Positions 27,679 through 35,430 of a stretch of DNA of 64,000 nucleotides are shown here, piece by piece. The stretch covers positions 1 through 64,000 of the IMG/VR virus record IMGVR_UViG_3300011115_000183, one strand, 5' to 3'. This DNA comes from a virus. The position numbers and the translations under genes were made by a program. The first letter of the stretch is position 1. Each line of letters opens with the position of its first letter. The notes under the pieces were generated by a model. It made no database searches. It was not told where the DNA came from and saw nothing but the letters and a program-made list of their open reading frames with translations.

Positions 27679-28364
27679 ACTACACGACGTTGTATAACAC
27701 GATTCAGACATACACGGAGAATCAGTTCCCCGACGTATACCTTGCAAGTGGTAGCACTGTTTCTGCAACTACGCAGATCGACACGTTTATCACGCAAGCT
27801 GAACAACGTATATACAACACGGTTCAGTTTCCATCGCTGCGTAAAAACGTGCAGGGGACAATTACCGGCAGTAACAAGTACCTAGCTTGCCCAAATGATT
27901 TCTTGGCTGTGTATTCGATTGCGGTTGAGACTACTGACGGGCAGGTGTTCTTACTCAATAAAGACGTGAACTTCATTCGTCAGGCTTATCCCAAGGCAAC
28001 TGATCTGGGAGTTCCAGCGTACTATGCGTTGTTTGGCCCCCAGTCTTCGGCTGAAAATGAATTGACATTTATTATTGGCCCAACCCCCGACGCAAGTTAT
28101 ACGACTGAGCTTCACTACTATTACTATCCTGAGTCCATCACCACCGTATCTGGCGGGCAGACATGGCTTGGGGACAATTTTGATACCGTTTTGTTGTACG
28201 GTTCATTGGTTGAAGCTATTACCTTTATGAAGGGTGAAGTAGACATTGTGATGGGCTACGATGCCAAGTACAAAGAAGCATTGATGCTTGCCAAACGTCT
28301 GGGCGATGGCATGGAACGTCAGGACGCTTACCGGTCTGGGCAATTTAGACAGGCGGTGACCTGA
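27675..28364 (+). CDS. second head-tail adaptor-like protein, 229 aa
   Basis: The N-terminus (MNYTTLYNTIQTYTENQFPD then FITQAEQRIYNTVQFPSLRK) and the C-terminal helix (LYGSLVEAITFMKGEVDIVM) follow the pattern of adaptor/connector proteins of short-tailed phages, with a beta-rich middle (FIIGPTPDASYTTELHYYYY). It is a different family from the larger adaptor upstream. It probably extends the connector below the portal. No enzyme motif is visible. Confidence 0.65.
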   Translation: MNYTTLYNTIQTYTENQFPDVYLASGSTVSATTQIDTFITQAEQRIYNTVQFPSLRKNVQGTITGSNKYLACPNDFLAVYSIAVETTDGQVFLLNKDVNFIRQAYPKATDLGVPAYYALFGPQSSAENELTFIIGPTPDASYTTELHYYYYPESITTVSGGQTWLGDNFDTVLLYGSLVEAITFMKGEVDIVMGYDAKYKEALMLAKRLGDGMERQDAYRSGQFRQAVT

Positions 28365-28786
28365 TGGCTTTTACAGGAAACTGGGCGTGCGACGTCTTCA
28401 AAACAGGATTGATGAACGGAACGTTCAACTTTACGTCTGGCTCGTTCAAGATTGCCTTGTACACCAATGCAGCCACGCTTGATACCACTACCACGGCTTA
28501 TACGTCTACGGGCGAAGTTGTGGCTTCAGGGTACACGGCTGGTGGGCTGGCTCTCACGATTGCGCAGACTCCGACAGTAGGCAACTCTGGTACAACAGCG
28601 TATATTTCGTTTAACAATGCAGCTTGGACTTCTTCGTTGACAGCGCGGGGTGCATTGATATACAAAGCGGGTGCAGATGGTGCTGTTTGTGTATTAGACT
28701 TTGGGGCTGATAAAACCTCAAATACAACATTCACAGTGCAGTTCCCCAATCCCTCAAACACTTCAGCAATCATAAGGATCTCGTAA
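28364..28786 (+). CDS. small beta-rich virion protein, 140 aa (paralog 1)
   Basis: The product starts MAFTGNWACDVFKTGLMNGT and has FKIALYTNAATLDTTTTAY and GEVVASGYTAGGLALT, which line up with the gene at 28993. The strand-rich, Thr-rich composition suits a small tail or decoration protein. Start and stop overlap neighbours by one base, so translation is coupled. Confidence 0.65.
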   Translation: MAFTGNWACDVFKTGLMNGTFNFTSGSFKIALYTNAATLDTTTTAYTSTGEVVASGYTAGGLALTIAQTPTVGNSGTTAYISFNNAAWTSSLTARGALIYKAGADGAVCVLDFGADKTSNTTFTVQFPNPSNTSAIIRIS

Positions 28787-28980
28787 TGGCTCTTGTCACG
28801 ACAACCAAAGGCGAAATGGATGAATCCCTTCTTGAAAGAAAAGAAGGTGAGGAAGACAACGAACATGAAAATATCAAATGGGTAGAGTATTGGCTGGATG
28901 GCGAATGTGTTCATCGTTCAGTTGATATGGTTCTGAAACAAGCCACCGTTGCCGGGTTCCCTGTGGCAGCAACTTTTTAA
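28786..28980 (+). CDS. small acidic protein, 64 aa, unknown function
   Basis: A short gene placed between the two paralogs. The product has an acidic stretch (LLERKEGEEDNEHENIKWVE) and a small C-terminal domain (CVHRSVDMVLKQATVAGFPV). Its coupled start supports expression. The family is not recognised. Confidence 0.6.
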   Translation: MALVTTTKGEMDESLLERKEGEEDNEHENIKWVEYWLDGECVHRSVDMVLKQATVAGFPVAATF

Positions 28981-28992
28981 CAAGGAAATATC

Positions 28993-29454
28993 ATGGCAAA
29001 TACTCAAGCAATGTGCACATCGTTTAAAGTTGACTTACTCAACGCTGTTCACGCATTCAATGCAACGGGCATTCCAGCTCACACTGTTGCAACCGCAGAT
29101 ACGTTCAAAGCTGCTCTATATGTAACCACGGCAACCGTCAATTCGACTACAACCGCGTACAGTTCAACCAACGAAGTTACAGGCACGAACTACACCGCTG
29201 GCGGTGTTACTGTTACTTTTGGCACTGCGCCGTCTTCTACTAGTACAACGGCGTTCATTACGCCGTCTGCGTCAATCGTGTACACCACTGTGACTCTGTC
29301 TACTTCGTTTGATGCTGTGTTGATCTACAACTCAACCCAGAGCAACAAGGCTGTCAGCGTCCACACTTTCACAGCACAAACTGTGACTGCTGGTACGTTC
29401 ACTTTGACGATGCCTACCAACGATGCAACGACTGGTCTGATCCGCTTGGCTTAA
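28993..29454 (+). CDS. small beta-rich virion protein, 153 aa (paralog 2)
   Basis: It aligns with the protein of 28364-28786: FKAALYVTTATVNSTTTAY and NEVTGTNYTAGGVTVT match the same positions, and both end in a short TGLIRLA/SAIIRIS strand. AAGGAA precedes the start. Two diverged copies flanking a small acidic gene imply a local duplication. A tail-surface or decoration role is inferred. Confidence 0.65.
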   Translation: MANTQAMCTSFKVDLLNAVHAFNATGIPAHTVATADTFKAALYVTTATVNSTTTAYSSTNEVTGTNYTAGGVTVTFGTAPSSTSTTAFITPSASIVYTTVTLSTSFDAVLIYNSTQSNKAVSVHTFTAQTVTAGTFTLTMPTNDATTGLIRLA

Positions 29455-29478
29455 CCCCCAAGCTACAGGGGGTAGCAT

Positions 29479-30360
29479 ATGTTTGGTTTATCCCCGTTTG
29501 CGGGGGCACCGTTTGCAGCACTTGGTTCAAGCCCCGATGTTACGTTAAGCGTGACAGGGAATGCTGCCACCGGCTCAGTTGGGTCGGTAGGCACTACCCT
29601 CAATATTTCCCAAGCAATTACGGGCAATGCAGGAACAGGTGCGGTTGGGTCAGCTAGTCCGGTAATTTCTTTAGGAATCACAGGTAATTCAGCGACTGGT
29701 AGTGTGGGTTCGGTCGGGTCTACGAGATCTGGTAGTCTTGCTATAACAGGTAATGCGTCTACTGGCTCAGTTGGAACAGTAACTCCTTCAACCACAGTTT
29801 TACAGGCCATTACGGGCAACCAAGGTACTGGCTCAGTTGGATCAGTTGCGTTTACAAAAACAGGCAGCCTTGTTTTGACAGGTAATTCTGGTACAGGCGC
29901 GGTTGGTAACGTAAGTGCAACTGCCCCCGGCGCGGCGTCGCTGACAGGGAATGCAGCTACTGGCTCAGTTGGGTCAATGGACTTCACAAAAGATGGCGCG
30001 ATTGCCATCACAGGTAATGCGGGAACTGGAGCAGTTGGGTCTGTGGCTATCAACAGAGGGGGGTCATTGCCGATTACCGGTGTCTCTGCAATTGGCAGTG
30101 TCAGTTCTATGATCCCGCAGCAGCCTTTGACAACTGTTTCTGCGACCGGTAGTGTTGGTAGCGTGACAATCAGCGTATCTAAACAAATAACTGGAAACTC
30201 GTCAACTGGATCAGTTGGTACGGTAGGCACGCTTGTAACTTACACCGCAGCATTGACAGGTGTTTCTGCCGCAGGTAGCGTGGGTACTATGTCTGTGTAT
30301 TACTGGAAACCGATTGACACCGCTGATACACCGAATTGGATTAATATACATACTGTATGA
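29479..30360 (+). CDS. fibre-like protein with about a dozen ITGNxxTGxVGSV repeats
   Basis: The 293-residue product starts MFGLSPFAGAPFAALGSSPD and then repeats a unit of about 20-25 residues centred on ITGNAGTGAVGSV roughly twelve times, ending with a distinct YYWKPIDTADTPNWINIHTV. The regular Gly/Thr/Val/Ser spacing suits a beta-solenoid or repetitive fibre shaft. The hairpin-like sequence CCCCC-N8-GGGGG lies just before the gene. The repeats keep the opposite strand open too, but that frame is not credible. Confidence 0.7.
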   Translation: MFGLSPFAGAPFAALGSSPDVTLSVTGNAATGSVGSVGTTLNISQAITGNAGTGAVGSASPVISLGITGNSATGSVGSVGSTRSGSLAITGNASTGSVGTVTPSTTVLQAITGNQGTGSVGSVAFTKTGSLVLTGNSGTGAVGNVSATAPGAASLTGNAATGSVGSMDFTKDGAIAITGNAGTGAVGSVAINRGGSLPITGVSAIGSVSSMIPQQPLTTVSATGSVGSVTISVSKQITGNSSTGSVGTVGTLVTYTAALTGVSAAGSVGTMSVYYWKPIDTADTPNWINIHTV

Positions 30361-30368
30361 GGTAAAAC

Positions 30369-31193
30369 ATGGCATTAGTTCTAAAAGATCGGGTACAAGA
30401 GACTACCACCACAACAGGTACGGGAACACTTACGCTTCTTGGAGCGGTGACGGGGTATCAAGCGTTTTCCGCAGTAGGTAACGCAAACACCACATACTAC
30501 ACAATTTCCAGTACATCATCTGAATGGGAAGTGGGTATTGGTACATACACTTTGTCAGGTACAACCCTCTCTCGGGATACCGTGCTTGCATCAAGCAACT
30601 CAGGTTCGCTGGTTACTCTTTCAGCGGGTACAAAAAACGTATTTCTGGTCTACCCATCAAGTCGGTCAATCTACGCAGACGGCGCAGTACTCACAGCTAC
30701 CAACAGCGCTATTCTGCCTACATCAGCAGGTGGTACGGGTAACAGCACAGGTTCAGCGACGCTGGTTGCCCAGACTGGTGCAGTAGTTACAGCAGCAACG
30801 TACTATCCTACATTTGTCGCAGCAAACACAACCTCAAACCAAGCGCACAACACTGCAACAGCCCTTACGTTTAACCCCAGCACGGGCGCTTTATCGGCAA
30901 CCAGCCATGTGTCAAGCTCTGATGAGCGTAAGAAAACAAATTGGCGAGATCTGCCTGAAGACTTCATCGAGCAGCTTGCGCAGGTGAAGAACGGCATATT
31001 CGATCGTATTGACCAAGAAAACTCAGAAGTTGGCGTATCCGCGCAGTCGCTTCAAAAGGTTTTAAACCAAGCTGTTACCAAAGACGATGAAGGATTTCTA
31101 TCTGTTATGTATGGCAACATCGCCTTGGTAGCTTGCATAAAATTGGCAGAGCGGGTCTTGGAGCTTGAGGCTAAATTAAAGGATAAACAATGA
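30369..31193 (+). CDS. tail fibre protein with C-terminal peptidase S74 chaperone domain
   Basis: Residues 1-100 (MALVLKDRVQETTTTTGTGT and TTYYTISSTSSEWEVGIGTY) form the usual virion-attachment start of phage fibres. A short variable middle with PTSAGGTGNSTG leads to residues 181-274, which match the intramolecular chaperone (peptidase S74): SSSDERKKTNWRDLP, NGIFDRID, VGVSAQSLQKVLNQAV, then a terminal helix. S74 domains trimerise fibres and cut themselves off; S184 and K188/K189 are the likely active pair. The variable part is only about 80 residues, short for a receptor-binding region. Confidence 0.8.
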   Translation: MALVLKDRVQETTTTTGTGTLTLLGAVTGYQAFSAVGNANTTYYTISSTSSEWEVGIGTYTLSGTTLSRDTVLASSNSGSLVTLSAGTKNVFLVYPSSRSIYADGAVLTATNSAILPTSAGGTGNSTGSATLVAQTGAVVTAATYYPTFVAANTTSNQAHNTATALTFNPSTGALSATSHVSSSDERKKTNWRDLPEDFIEQLAQVKNGIFDRIDQENSEVGVSAQSLQKVLNQAVTKDDEGFLSVMYGNIALVACIKLAERVLELEAKLKDKQ

Positions 31194-32041
31194 GCAGTTC
31201 ATATTCATCAAGTCTACGAATTGAGCTTATTGGCTCAGGCGACCAAGCCGGTACGTGGGGTACAACTACAGACAACAACCTTGCTTACCTTCTTGATACA
31301 GCGGTTGCGGGGTATCAGGCGGTCAGTGTCACGACTGCAAGTCAAGCCTTGACATACATCAACGGCGCTACGGCTACTGCAAGTTTGAATCAGTCAGTTT
31401 ATGCCTTGTTAAAGTTCACGACTACAACTGCGGCTACGTTTACTGTCTATGCTCCGCCCGTGTCCAAGATGTACATCATCTACAACAACAGTGGGTATTC
31501 AATGACCCTCTACAACTCCACTGTTATTGGTAACACTACCCCGGCTGGTACAGGACTGACAATTCCCGATAATGCAAAGTACGTTGCATTCAGTGATGGC
31601 ACAAACTTCTATAAGACTGACTCAGGCACGGGTACGGTCACAAGCGTAGCTGTATCAGGCGGCACTACAGGTCTTACTGTCAGTGGTAGCCCAGTCACAA
31701 CTTCAGGCACGATTACTCTGGCTGGTACGTTGGGTGTTGCCAACGGCGGTACTGGCGCTACGACTTTTTCATCTGGCGCACTGCTCAAAGGTGCAGGTGC
31801 TGGCGCAGTTACAACAGCAAGCGCAGCAGAAATCGTTGCACAAATCGGTGCAACTGCGGTCACGAATGCAACGAATGCAACGAATGCAACGAATGCAGCA
31901 AACTTGGTTACGACTAACTTTACCGTGCAAGAGTCTGGTGGCAAATTAATCATCAAGTATGGCGCTACAACCATTCTGTCAGTTAATTCCTCTGGCGATG
32001 TTATATCTACCGGCACTTTCAGTGCTGGCGGCACACCTTAA
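31190..32041 (+). CDS. tail fibre-like protein, 283 aa
   Basis: It overlaps the S74 fibre by four bases. The N-terminal part (LRIELIGSGDQAGTWGTTTD then NNLAYLLDTAV) is a common fibre-related domain in freshwater phages. The middle has the GTLGVANGGTGATTF motif of fibre shafts, and the C-terminal part has GGKLIIKYGATTILSVNSSG, which looks like a beta tip. A 9-bp DNA repeat encodes NATNATNATNA around residues 226-236. It probably belongs to the adsorption apparatus. Confidence 0.75.
   Translation: MSSSYSSSLRIELIGSGDQAGTWGTTTDNNLAYLLDTAVAGYQAVSVTTASQALTYINGATATASLNQSVYALLKFTTTTAATFTVYAPPVSKMYIIYNNSGYSMTLYNSTVIGNTTPAGTGLTIPDNAKYVAFSDGTNFYKTDSGTGTVTSVAVSGGTTGLTVSGSPVTTSGTITLAGTLGVANGGTGATTFSSGALLKGAGAGAVTTASAAEIVAQIGATAVTNATNATNATNAANLVTTNFTVQESGGKLIIKYGATTILSVNSSGDVISTGTFSAGGTP
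31862..31897 (+). repeat. four 9-bp tandem repeats (ACGAATGCA)
   Basis: Four exact in-frame copies encode a repeated Asn-Ala-Thr within the fibre-like gene. Slippage here would change fibre length without a frameshift. Confidence 0.9.
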
Positions 32042-32050
32042 GGAGCAATC

Positions 32051-32695
32051 ATGGCAGTAACAGTAAGCGGTACAAACATTACGTTCAATGACGCGACTAC
32101 GCAGTCAACTGCGGCTACGACTGGCTTTTCCAACATGGTTGTGATTACCACTACCAACGCTTCGTACTCAATCCCAGCAACCAAAATTAAAGTTACTGTT
32201 GTTGGTGGCGGAGGTGGTGGGGGTGGCCCAGGCGCACAAGGCGGTGGCGGGGGCGGGGGAGCAGTAATTCAAATATTTTCTGGACTCACCATTGGTAACA
32301 CCTTGAATGTGACTGTTGGTGCGGCGGGGGGAACGACACCGACGGCTGGGGGTTCTTCCAGTGTTGCTTCTGGGACTCAATCTATTACAACTATTACCGC
32401 AACTGGAGGGGCGGCTGGTGATAACGTTGCAGGTGGGGCTGGAGGAGTAGGTTCTGGCGGTCTTTTAAACATTGGGGGCCAAGGCGGCACGCAGGGCGGC
32501 GACACCGGCACAAGCCCTGTTATAAATGGAGGCGGCGCAGGCGGTAGTAGTATTCTCGGTGGTGGTGGTAACGGTACTTACGGTACTAACGGAGTTGCTG
32601 GGCGTCTTTATGGGGGTGGAGGTTCTGGGGCATCTGCTGGTGGCGGTGCAATCGGCGGCGCAGGCGCTAAAGGCGTTGTAATTGTGGAGTATTAA
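32051..32695 (+). CDS. glycine-rich tail-tip adhesin-like protein (paralog 1)
   Basis: The N-terminal 45 residues (VSGTNITFNDATTQSTAATT) are shared with the paralog at 32916. The rest is very rich in Gly, with runs such as VVGGGGGGGGPG and GGAGGSSILGGGG, and ends KGVVIVEY. Glycine-rich domains of this type occur at phage fibre tips, where polyglycine helices pack to present variable loops to the receptor (as in T4-like gp38 adhesins). Two copies in a row suggest alternative or joint tips. Confidence 0.7.
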   Translation: MAVTVSGTNITFNDATTQSTAATTGFSNMVVITTTNASYSIPATKIKVTVVGGGGGGGGPGAQGGGGGGGAVIQIFSGLTIGNTLNVTVGAAGGTTPTAGGSSSVASGTQSITTITATGGAAGDNVAGGAGGVGSGGLLNIGGQGGTQGGDTGTSPVINGGGAGGSSILGGGGNGTYGTNGVAGRLYGGGGSGASAGGGAIGGAGAKGVVIVEY

Positions 32696-32696
32696 C

Positions 32697-32906
32697 ATGA
32701 AAAAAGCTTTAATCGCAACAAATGAATTAGTCAATCGTCCAGATGGAAAGACCGAGTGCCGTGTGGCTCAGGTCGAACCCGCAGACAAGATATTTGACGT
32801 TGCTGAAGGTCTATTCTGGGCTGACTGTGACGATGATGTAGTTGCAGATCGGTTCACCTACAACTTGTTTACAAAAGCTATTACGGCTATCCCTACAAAA
32901 GCTTAA
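32697..32906 (+). CDS. small protein between adhesin paralogs, 69 aa
   Basis: The product starts MKKALIATNELVNRPDGKTE and ends DRFTYNLFTKAITAIPTKA. Its ATG lies one base after the adhesin stop. Short proteins of this style often follow fibre genes and may be tail-fibre assembly or capping factors; that is inference. The family is not recognised. Confidence 0.6.
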   Translation: MKKALIATNELVNRPDGKTECRVAQVEPADKIFDVAEGLFWADCDDDVVADRFTYNLFTKAITAIPTKA

Positions 32907-32915
32907 GGAGCAATC

Positions 32916-33551
32916 ATGGCAGTAACAGTAAGCGGCACAAATATCACATTCAACGATGCGACCACGCAGAGTACGGCTGCAACTACGGGCTTCTCCAACA
33001 TGGTTGTATTGACTTCAACCAATGCTTCGTATTCAATTCCAGCAACCAAAATTAAACTTACGGTTGTTGGTGGCGGAGCTGCTGGTGTTACTCAAGGCGC
33101 TAGCGGAAGTTGTAACGTCACGGGAGTAGCAGGTGGCGGTGGCGGTGGCACAGCTATAAAAATTTTATCTGGTCTTACTATTGCTAATACATTAAACATT
33201 ACGGTTGGTGCGGCGGGATCAAGCTCAACTGTTGCCTCTGGGACTCAATCTATTACCACCATAACCGGCGGGGCCGGAACCAGTGGTGGAGCTGGGGGTA
33301 TAGGAACTAACGGAGATTTAAATATTAGAGGTGGCAGTGGCGCTCGGGGGGGTCAAGATGCTGGCAATTTTGGCGGAAATGGTGGTAACTCCTTTTTTGG
33401 TGGTGGCGGCCAAGGTGGCACTGGTAATGGTGGTGCAGGTGCCGCAGGTGGATTATATGGCGGCGGCGGCGGTGGCGGCACATCTCAATCAGCTCCCCCA
33501 AACGGTACTGGTGGTGCTGGGGGTCAAGGTGTTGTAGTTATTGAATATTGA
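32916..33551 (+). CDS. glycine-rich tail-tip adhesin-like protein (paralog 2)
   Basis: The first 45 residues are nearly identical to paralog 1, even at DNA level around the start codon. The Gly-rich body differs in loop sequence (for example GSCNVTGVAGGGGGG and RGGSGARGGQDAGNFGG) and ends GVVVIEY. Conserved ends with changed loops are what one expects from adhesins that diversify to match receptors. AAGGAGC precedes both paralogs. Confidence 0.7.
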   Translation: MAVTVSGTNITFNDATTQSTAATTGFSNMVVLTSTNASYSIPATKIKLTVVGGGAAGVTQGASGSCNVTGVAGGGGGGTAIKILSGLTIANTLNITVGAAGSSSTVASGTQSITTITGGAGTSGGAGGIGTNGDLNIRGGSGARGGQDAGNFGGNGGNSFFGGGGQGGTGNGGAGAAGGLYGGGGGGGTSQSAPPNGTGGAGGQGVVVIEY

Positions 33552-33562
33552 TGGAGGAAAAT

Positions 33563-33811
33563 ATGGTTAAAACTTACGCATGGGTAAATAAATCAACTTG
33601 TTTGATTGAGAACATGATTATGTGGGACGGTGTTTCACCGCTCATGTTGCCAGATGGATATGAAGTTATTGAAGCACCGGAATTCCACGGTGAACGGGGT
33701 TGGTTAGGTATTGGCTGGGCATATTCAAATGGTCAGTTTATTGAACCGCCAGCCCCACCTACTCCTCCTGTACAACAACTTACTGGTACAACACCTAATG
33801 TCATTGCTTAG
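33563..33811 (+). CDS. small protein after adhesin paralog 2, 82 aa
   Basis: The ATG chosen (MVKTYAWVNKST) has GGAGGAAA upstream. Residues 7-45 (WVNKSTCLIENMIMWDGVSP and LPDGYEVIEAP) resemble a small domain that follows fibre genes in related phages, and the C-terminus is Pro-rich (IEPPAPPTPPVQQLTG). It is a candidate fibre-assembly factor. The stop overlaps the next gene. Confidence 0.6.
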   Translation: MVKTYAWVNKSTCLIENMIMWDGVSPLMLPDGYEVIEAPEFHGERGWLGIGWAYSNGQFIEPPAPPTPPVQQLTGTTPNVIA

Positions 33812-34070
33812 TATTCCACTTAATACTGGAAAACTTTCCGGCGTGGTCTACACCTTTGAAAAGGTGGGGGACAAGTTGCCCATGCACACCCATACTAACG
33901 GCAATGCCCACATTACTATCGTAGCGCGGGGCAAGATCAAAGCGCATGGTAATGAGTGGGAAGCTGAGTACAGTGCTGGTGCAGTCATTGACTTTCCAAT
34001 AGACCAGAGCCATGAGTTCATTGCTTTGGAAGACGATTCCCGTGTTGTAAACATCATCAAGGGGCCGTAA
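33798..34070 (+). CDS. cupin-like protein, 90 aa
   Basis: The start overlaps the previous gene by 14 bases. Residues 25-70 look like a small cupin barrel: KLPMHTHTNGNAHITIVARG supplies a His-rich metal-binding strand (H30, H32, H38), then KIKAHGNEWEAEYSAGAVID and a PIDQSHEF strand with H68. Single-domain cupins bind a metal and may act on small molecules or sugars. Next to adhesin genes it could modify a glycan or tail protein, but that is not shown. Confidence 0.65.
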   Translation: MSLLSIPLNTGKLSGVVYTFEKVGDKLPMHTHTNGNAHITIVARGKIKAHGNEWEAEYSAGAVIDFPIDQSHEFIALEDDSRVVNIIKGP

Positions 34071-34757
34071 ATTGATCCAATCAGTATCCTCTTTGCCGCC
34101 AATGCCTGCGTCGCTGCTATCAAGCAAGGATGCAAGCTGTACAAAGACGCTAAAACGTCTTTCATGGAGGTCAAGAAAACTGTTGATGAAATTGTCTCTG
34201 ATGCAAAGCAGGTTCGCAGTTTTTGGCAGAAGTTGTTCGGGACAGACTCCGAACCAGCCACGTCCAAGCCTGTGGAGAAAAAGAAAGAAAAGTTCGTTGC
34301 CGTTGACGAAACCCAAGTCATGGCAGACATTGTCAGCCAGCTTACAAAGCTGTTCAGGCTTGAAGAGCAGTTAGCAACGCACATCCGGGAGGAAGAAGAA
34401 AAGTCCAGAAACGTCTACGACCCAGATGCTAACTTGATGGAAGCTGCGTTACAAAGAGTAATGGCGCAGCAGCAGATGGCGGCGTTGATAGTGACGGTCA
34501 GAGAAACAATGGTGTACCAATCCCCGCCTGAGATGGGTGCGTTGTACAGCAAAGTGTTTGAGATGCGGGAGATCATTGGTCAGGAGCAGGAACAGGCGAG
34601 ATTGAAGCAAGAAGCGCAGCAGAGGTACAAGCTATGGCAACGGCGGGAAAAGCAAAGAAGCTTCCAAGCAAAGTCAGCGTATCTAGTGGCGACTACTATA
34701 TTCCTCCTGTATCTTTGGATGTGGCTCCTCCTCCTGAATCGGTGGGGGAAGACGTAA
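34071..34757 (+). CDS. coiled-coil protein with C-terminal membrane span (probable ATT start), 228 aa
   Basis: The earliest ATG in this frame is at 34164, but the frame upstream encodes a plausible continuous N-terminus (DPISILFAANACVAAIKQGC, then KLYKDAK) beginning with ATT right after the cupin stop, with AAGGGG six bases before it. I therefore prefer the ATT start. The body is a charged coiled-coil, and residues about 207-222 (LVATTIFLLYLWMWLL) form a C-terminal membrane anchor. It directly precedes the lysis genes and may be a lysis-associated membrane protein. Confidence 0.55.
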   Translation: MDPISILFAANACVAAIKQGCKLYKDAKTSFMEVKKTVDEIVSDAKQVRSFWQKLFGTDSEPATSKPVEKKKEKFVAVDETQVMADIVSQLTKLFRLEEQLATHIREEEEKSRNVYDPDANLMEAALQRVMAQQQMAALIVTVRETMVYQSPPEMGALYSKVFEMREIIGQEQEQARLKQEAQQRYKLWQRREKQRSFQAKSAYLVATTIFLLYLWMWLLLLNRWGKT

Positions 34758-34918
34758 TGGGATGGGTTGCTGCTTTGATTTTGTTTGGCCTGATGCTCCC
34801 TCTGGGAGCAATGTTGTACATGGACATTTTGGAAGCCAAGCATGAGGTCAAGGCGCAAGTGGAAAAGGTTGAAAAGCTTAGGCGTGAAATTGAACAAAAG
34901 AAACGTGAGGAAAAATAA
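34757..34918 (+). CDS. small membrane protein with coiled-coil tail, 53 aa
   Basis: The start forms a TAATG junction with the previous stop and has GGGGGAAG upstream; a start 123 bases earlier would overlap the previous gene out of frame and is less likely. One membrane span (MGWVAALILFGLMLPLGAML) is followed by a charged coiled-coil (EVKAQVEKVEKLRREIEQKK). This topology and place just before holin and endolysin suit an inner-membrane spanin-like or anti-holin-type protein. Confidence 0.6.
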   Translation: MGWVAALILFGLMLPLGAMLYMDILEAKHEVKAQVEKVEKLRREIEQKKREEK

Positions 34919-35430
34919 TGTTACCTATCATTGCATCACTACTTGGCACTCTTGCTGAAAATGGGTTGGGGTTGCTGTCAAGCGCTATCCAAGCCAAAGG
35001 CAAAGAAGTCGTTGAGAATACTCTTGGCGTAAAGATCCCTGATGCGCCCACACCCGAAGATGTAGCTAAGCTGCGTGAGTTGCAGTTTACTCATGAGGAA
35101 AGACTTCTTGAGTTGGGTATTGAAAAAGCCAAAATGGAATTGGCTGAGATGCAGATGTTTGCAGATGCTGCCAAAGCAGATGCTCAGAACGTGACTGACC
35201 GCTGGACGGCAGATATGTCATCAGATTCATGGCTGTCCAAGAATATCCGACCCATGTCCCTGATTGCCATTTTCTGCGGATATTTCCTATTTGCCATGAT
35301 GTCGGCCTTTGGTTTGAATGCCAACGAGTCTTACGTCTCCTTGCTTGGGCAGTGGGGAATGCTTATCATGGGTGCATACTTCGGTGGCAGAACCATCGAA
35401 AAGCTGGCTGAACTGAAAGGCAAAAAATGA
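34918..35430 (+). CDS. holin, 3TM family
   Basis: The 170-residue protein has an amphipathic start, a charged middle helix, and a C-terminal block SKNIRPMSLIAIFCGYFLF...GMLIMGAYFGGRTIEK that matches the 3TM holin family (also seen in gene transfer agents). The N-terminal helix plus two C-terminal spans give the membrane topology. Holins open the inner membrane to let the endolysin reach the cell wall. It overlaps the endolysin gene by four bases. Confidence 0.8.
   Translation: MLPIIASLLGTLAENGLGLLSSAIQAKGKEVVENTLGVKIPDAPTPEDVAKLRELQFTHEERLLELGIEKAKMELAEMQMFADAAKADAQNVTDRWTADMSSDSWLSKNIRPMSLIAIFCGYFLFAMMSAFGLNANESYVSLLGQWGMLIMGAYFGGRTIEKLAELKGKK

Noticed and set aside
29463-30230. 255-codon frame on the minus strand opposite the ITGN repeat gene
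   Set aside because: It is a by-product of the repeated codons of the plus-strand gene: its translation is a mirror repeat (PTDPVAALPV), has no ribosome site and would be the only opposite-strand gene in the block.
34634-34918. 94-residue start for the small lysis-region membrane protein
   Set aside because: It would overlap the preceding gene by 124 bases out of frame. A start at 34757 with TAATG junction and GGGGGAAG is simpler.
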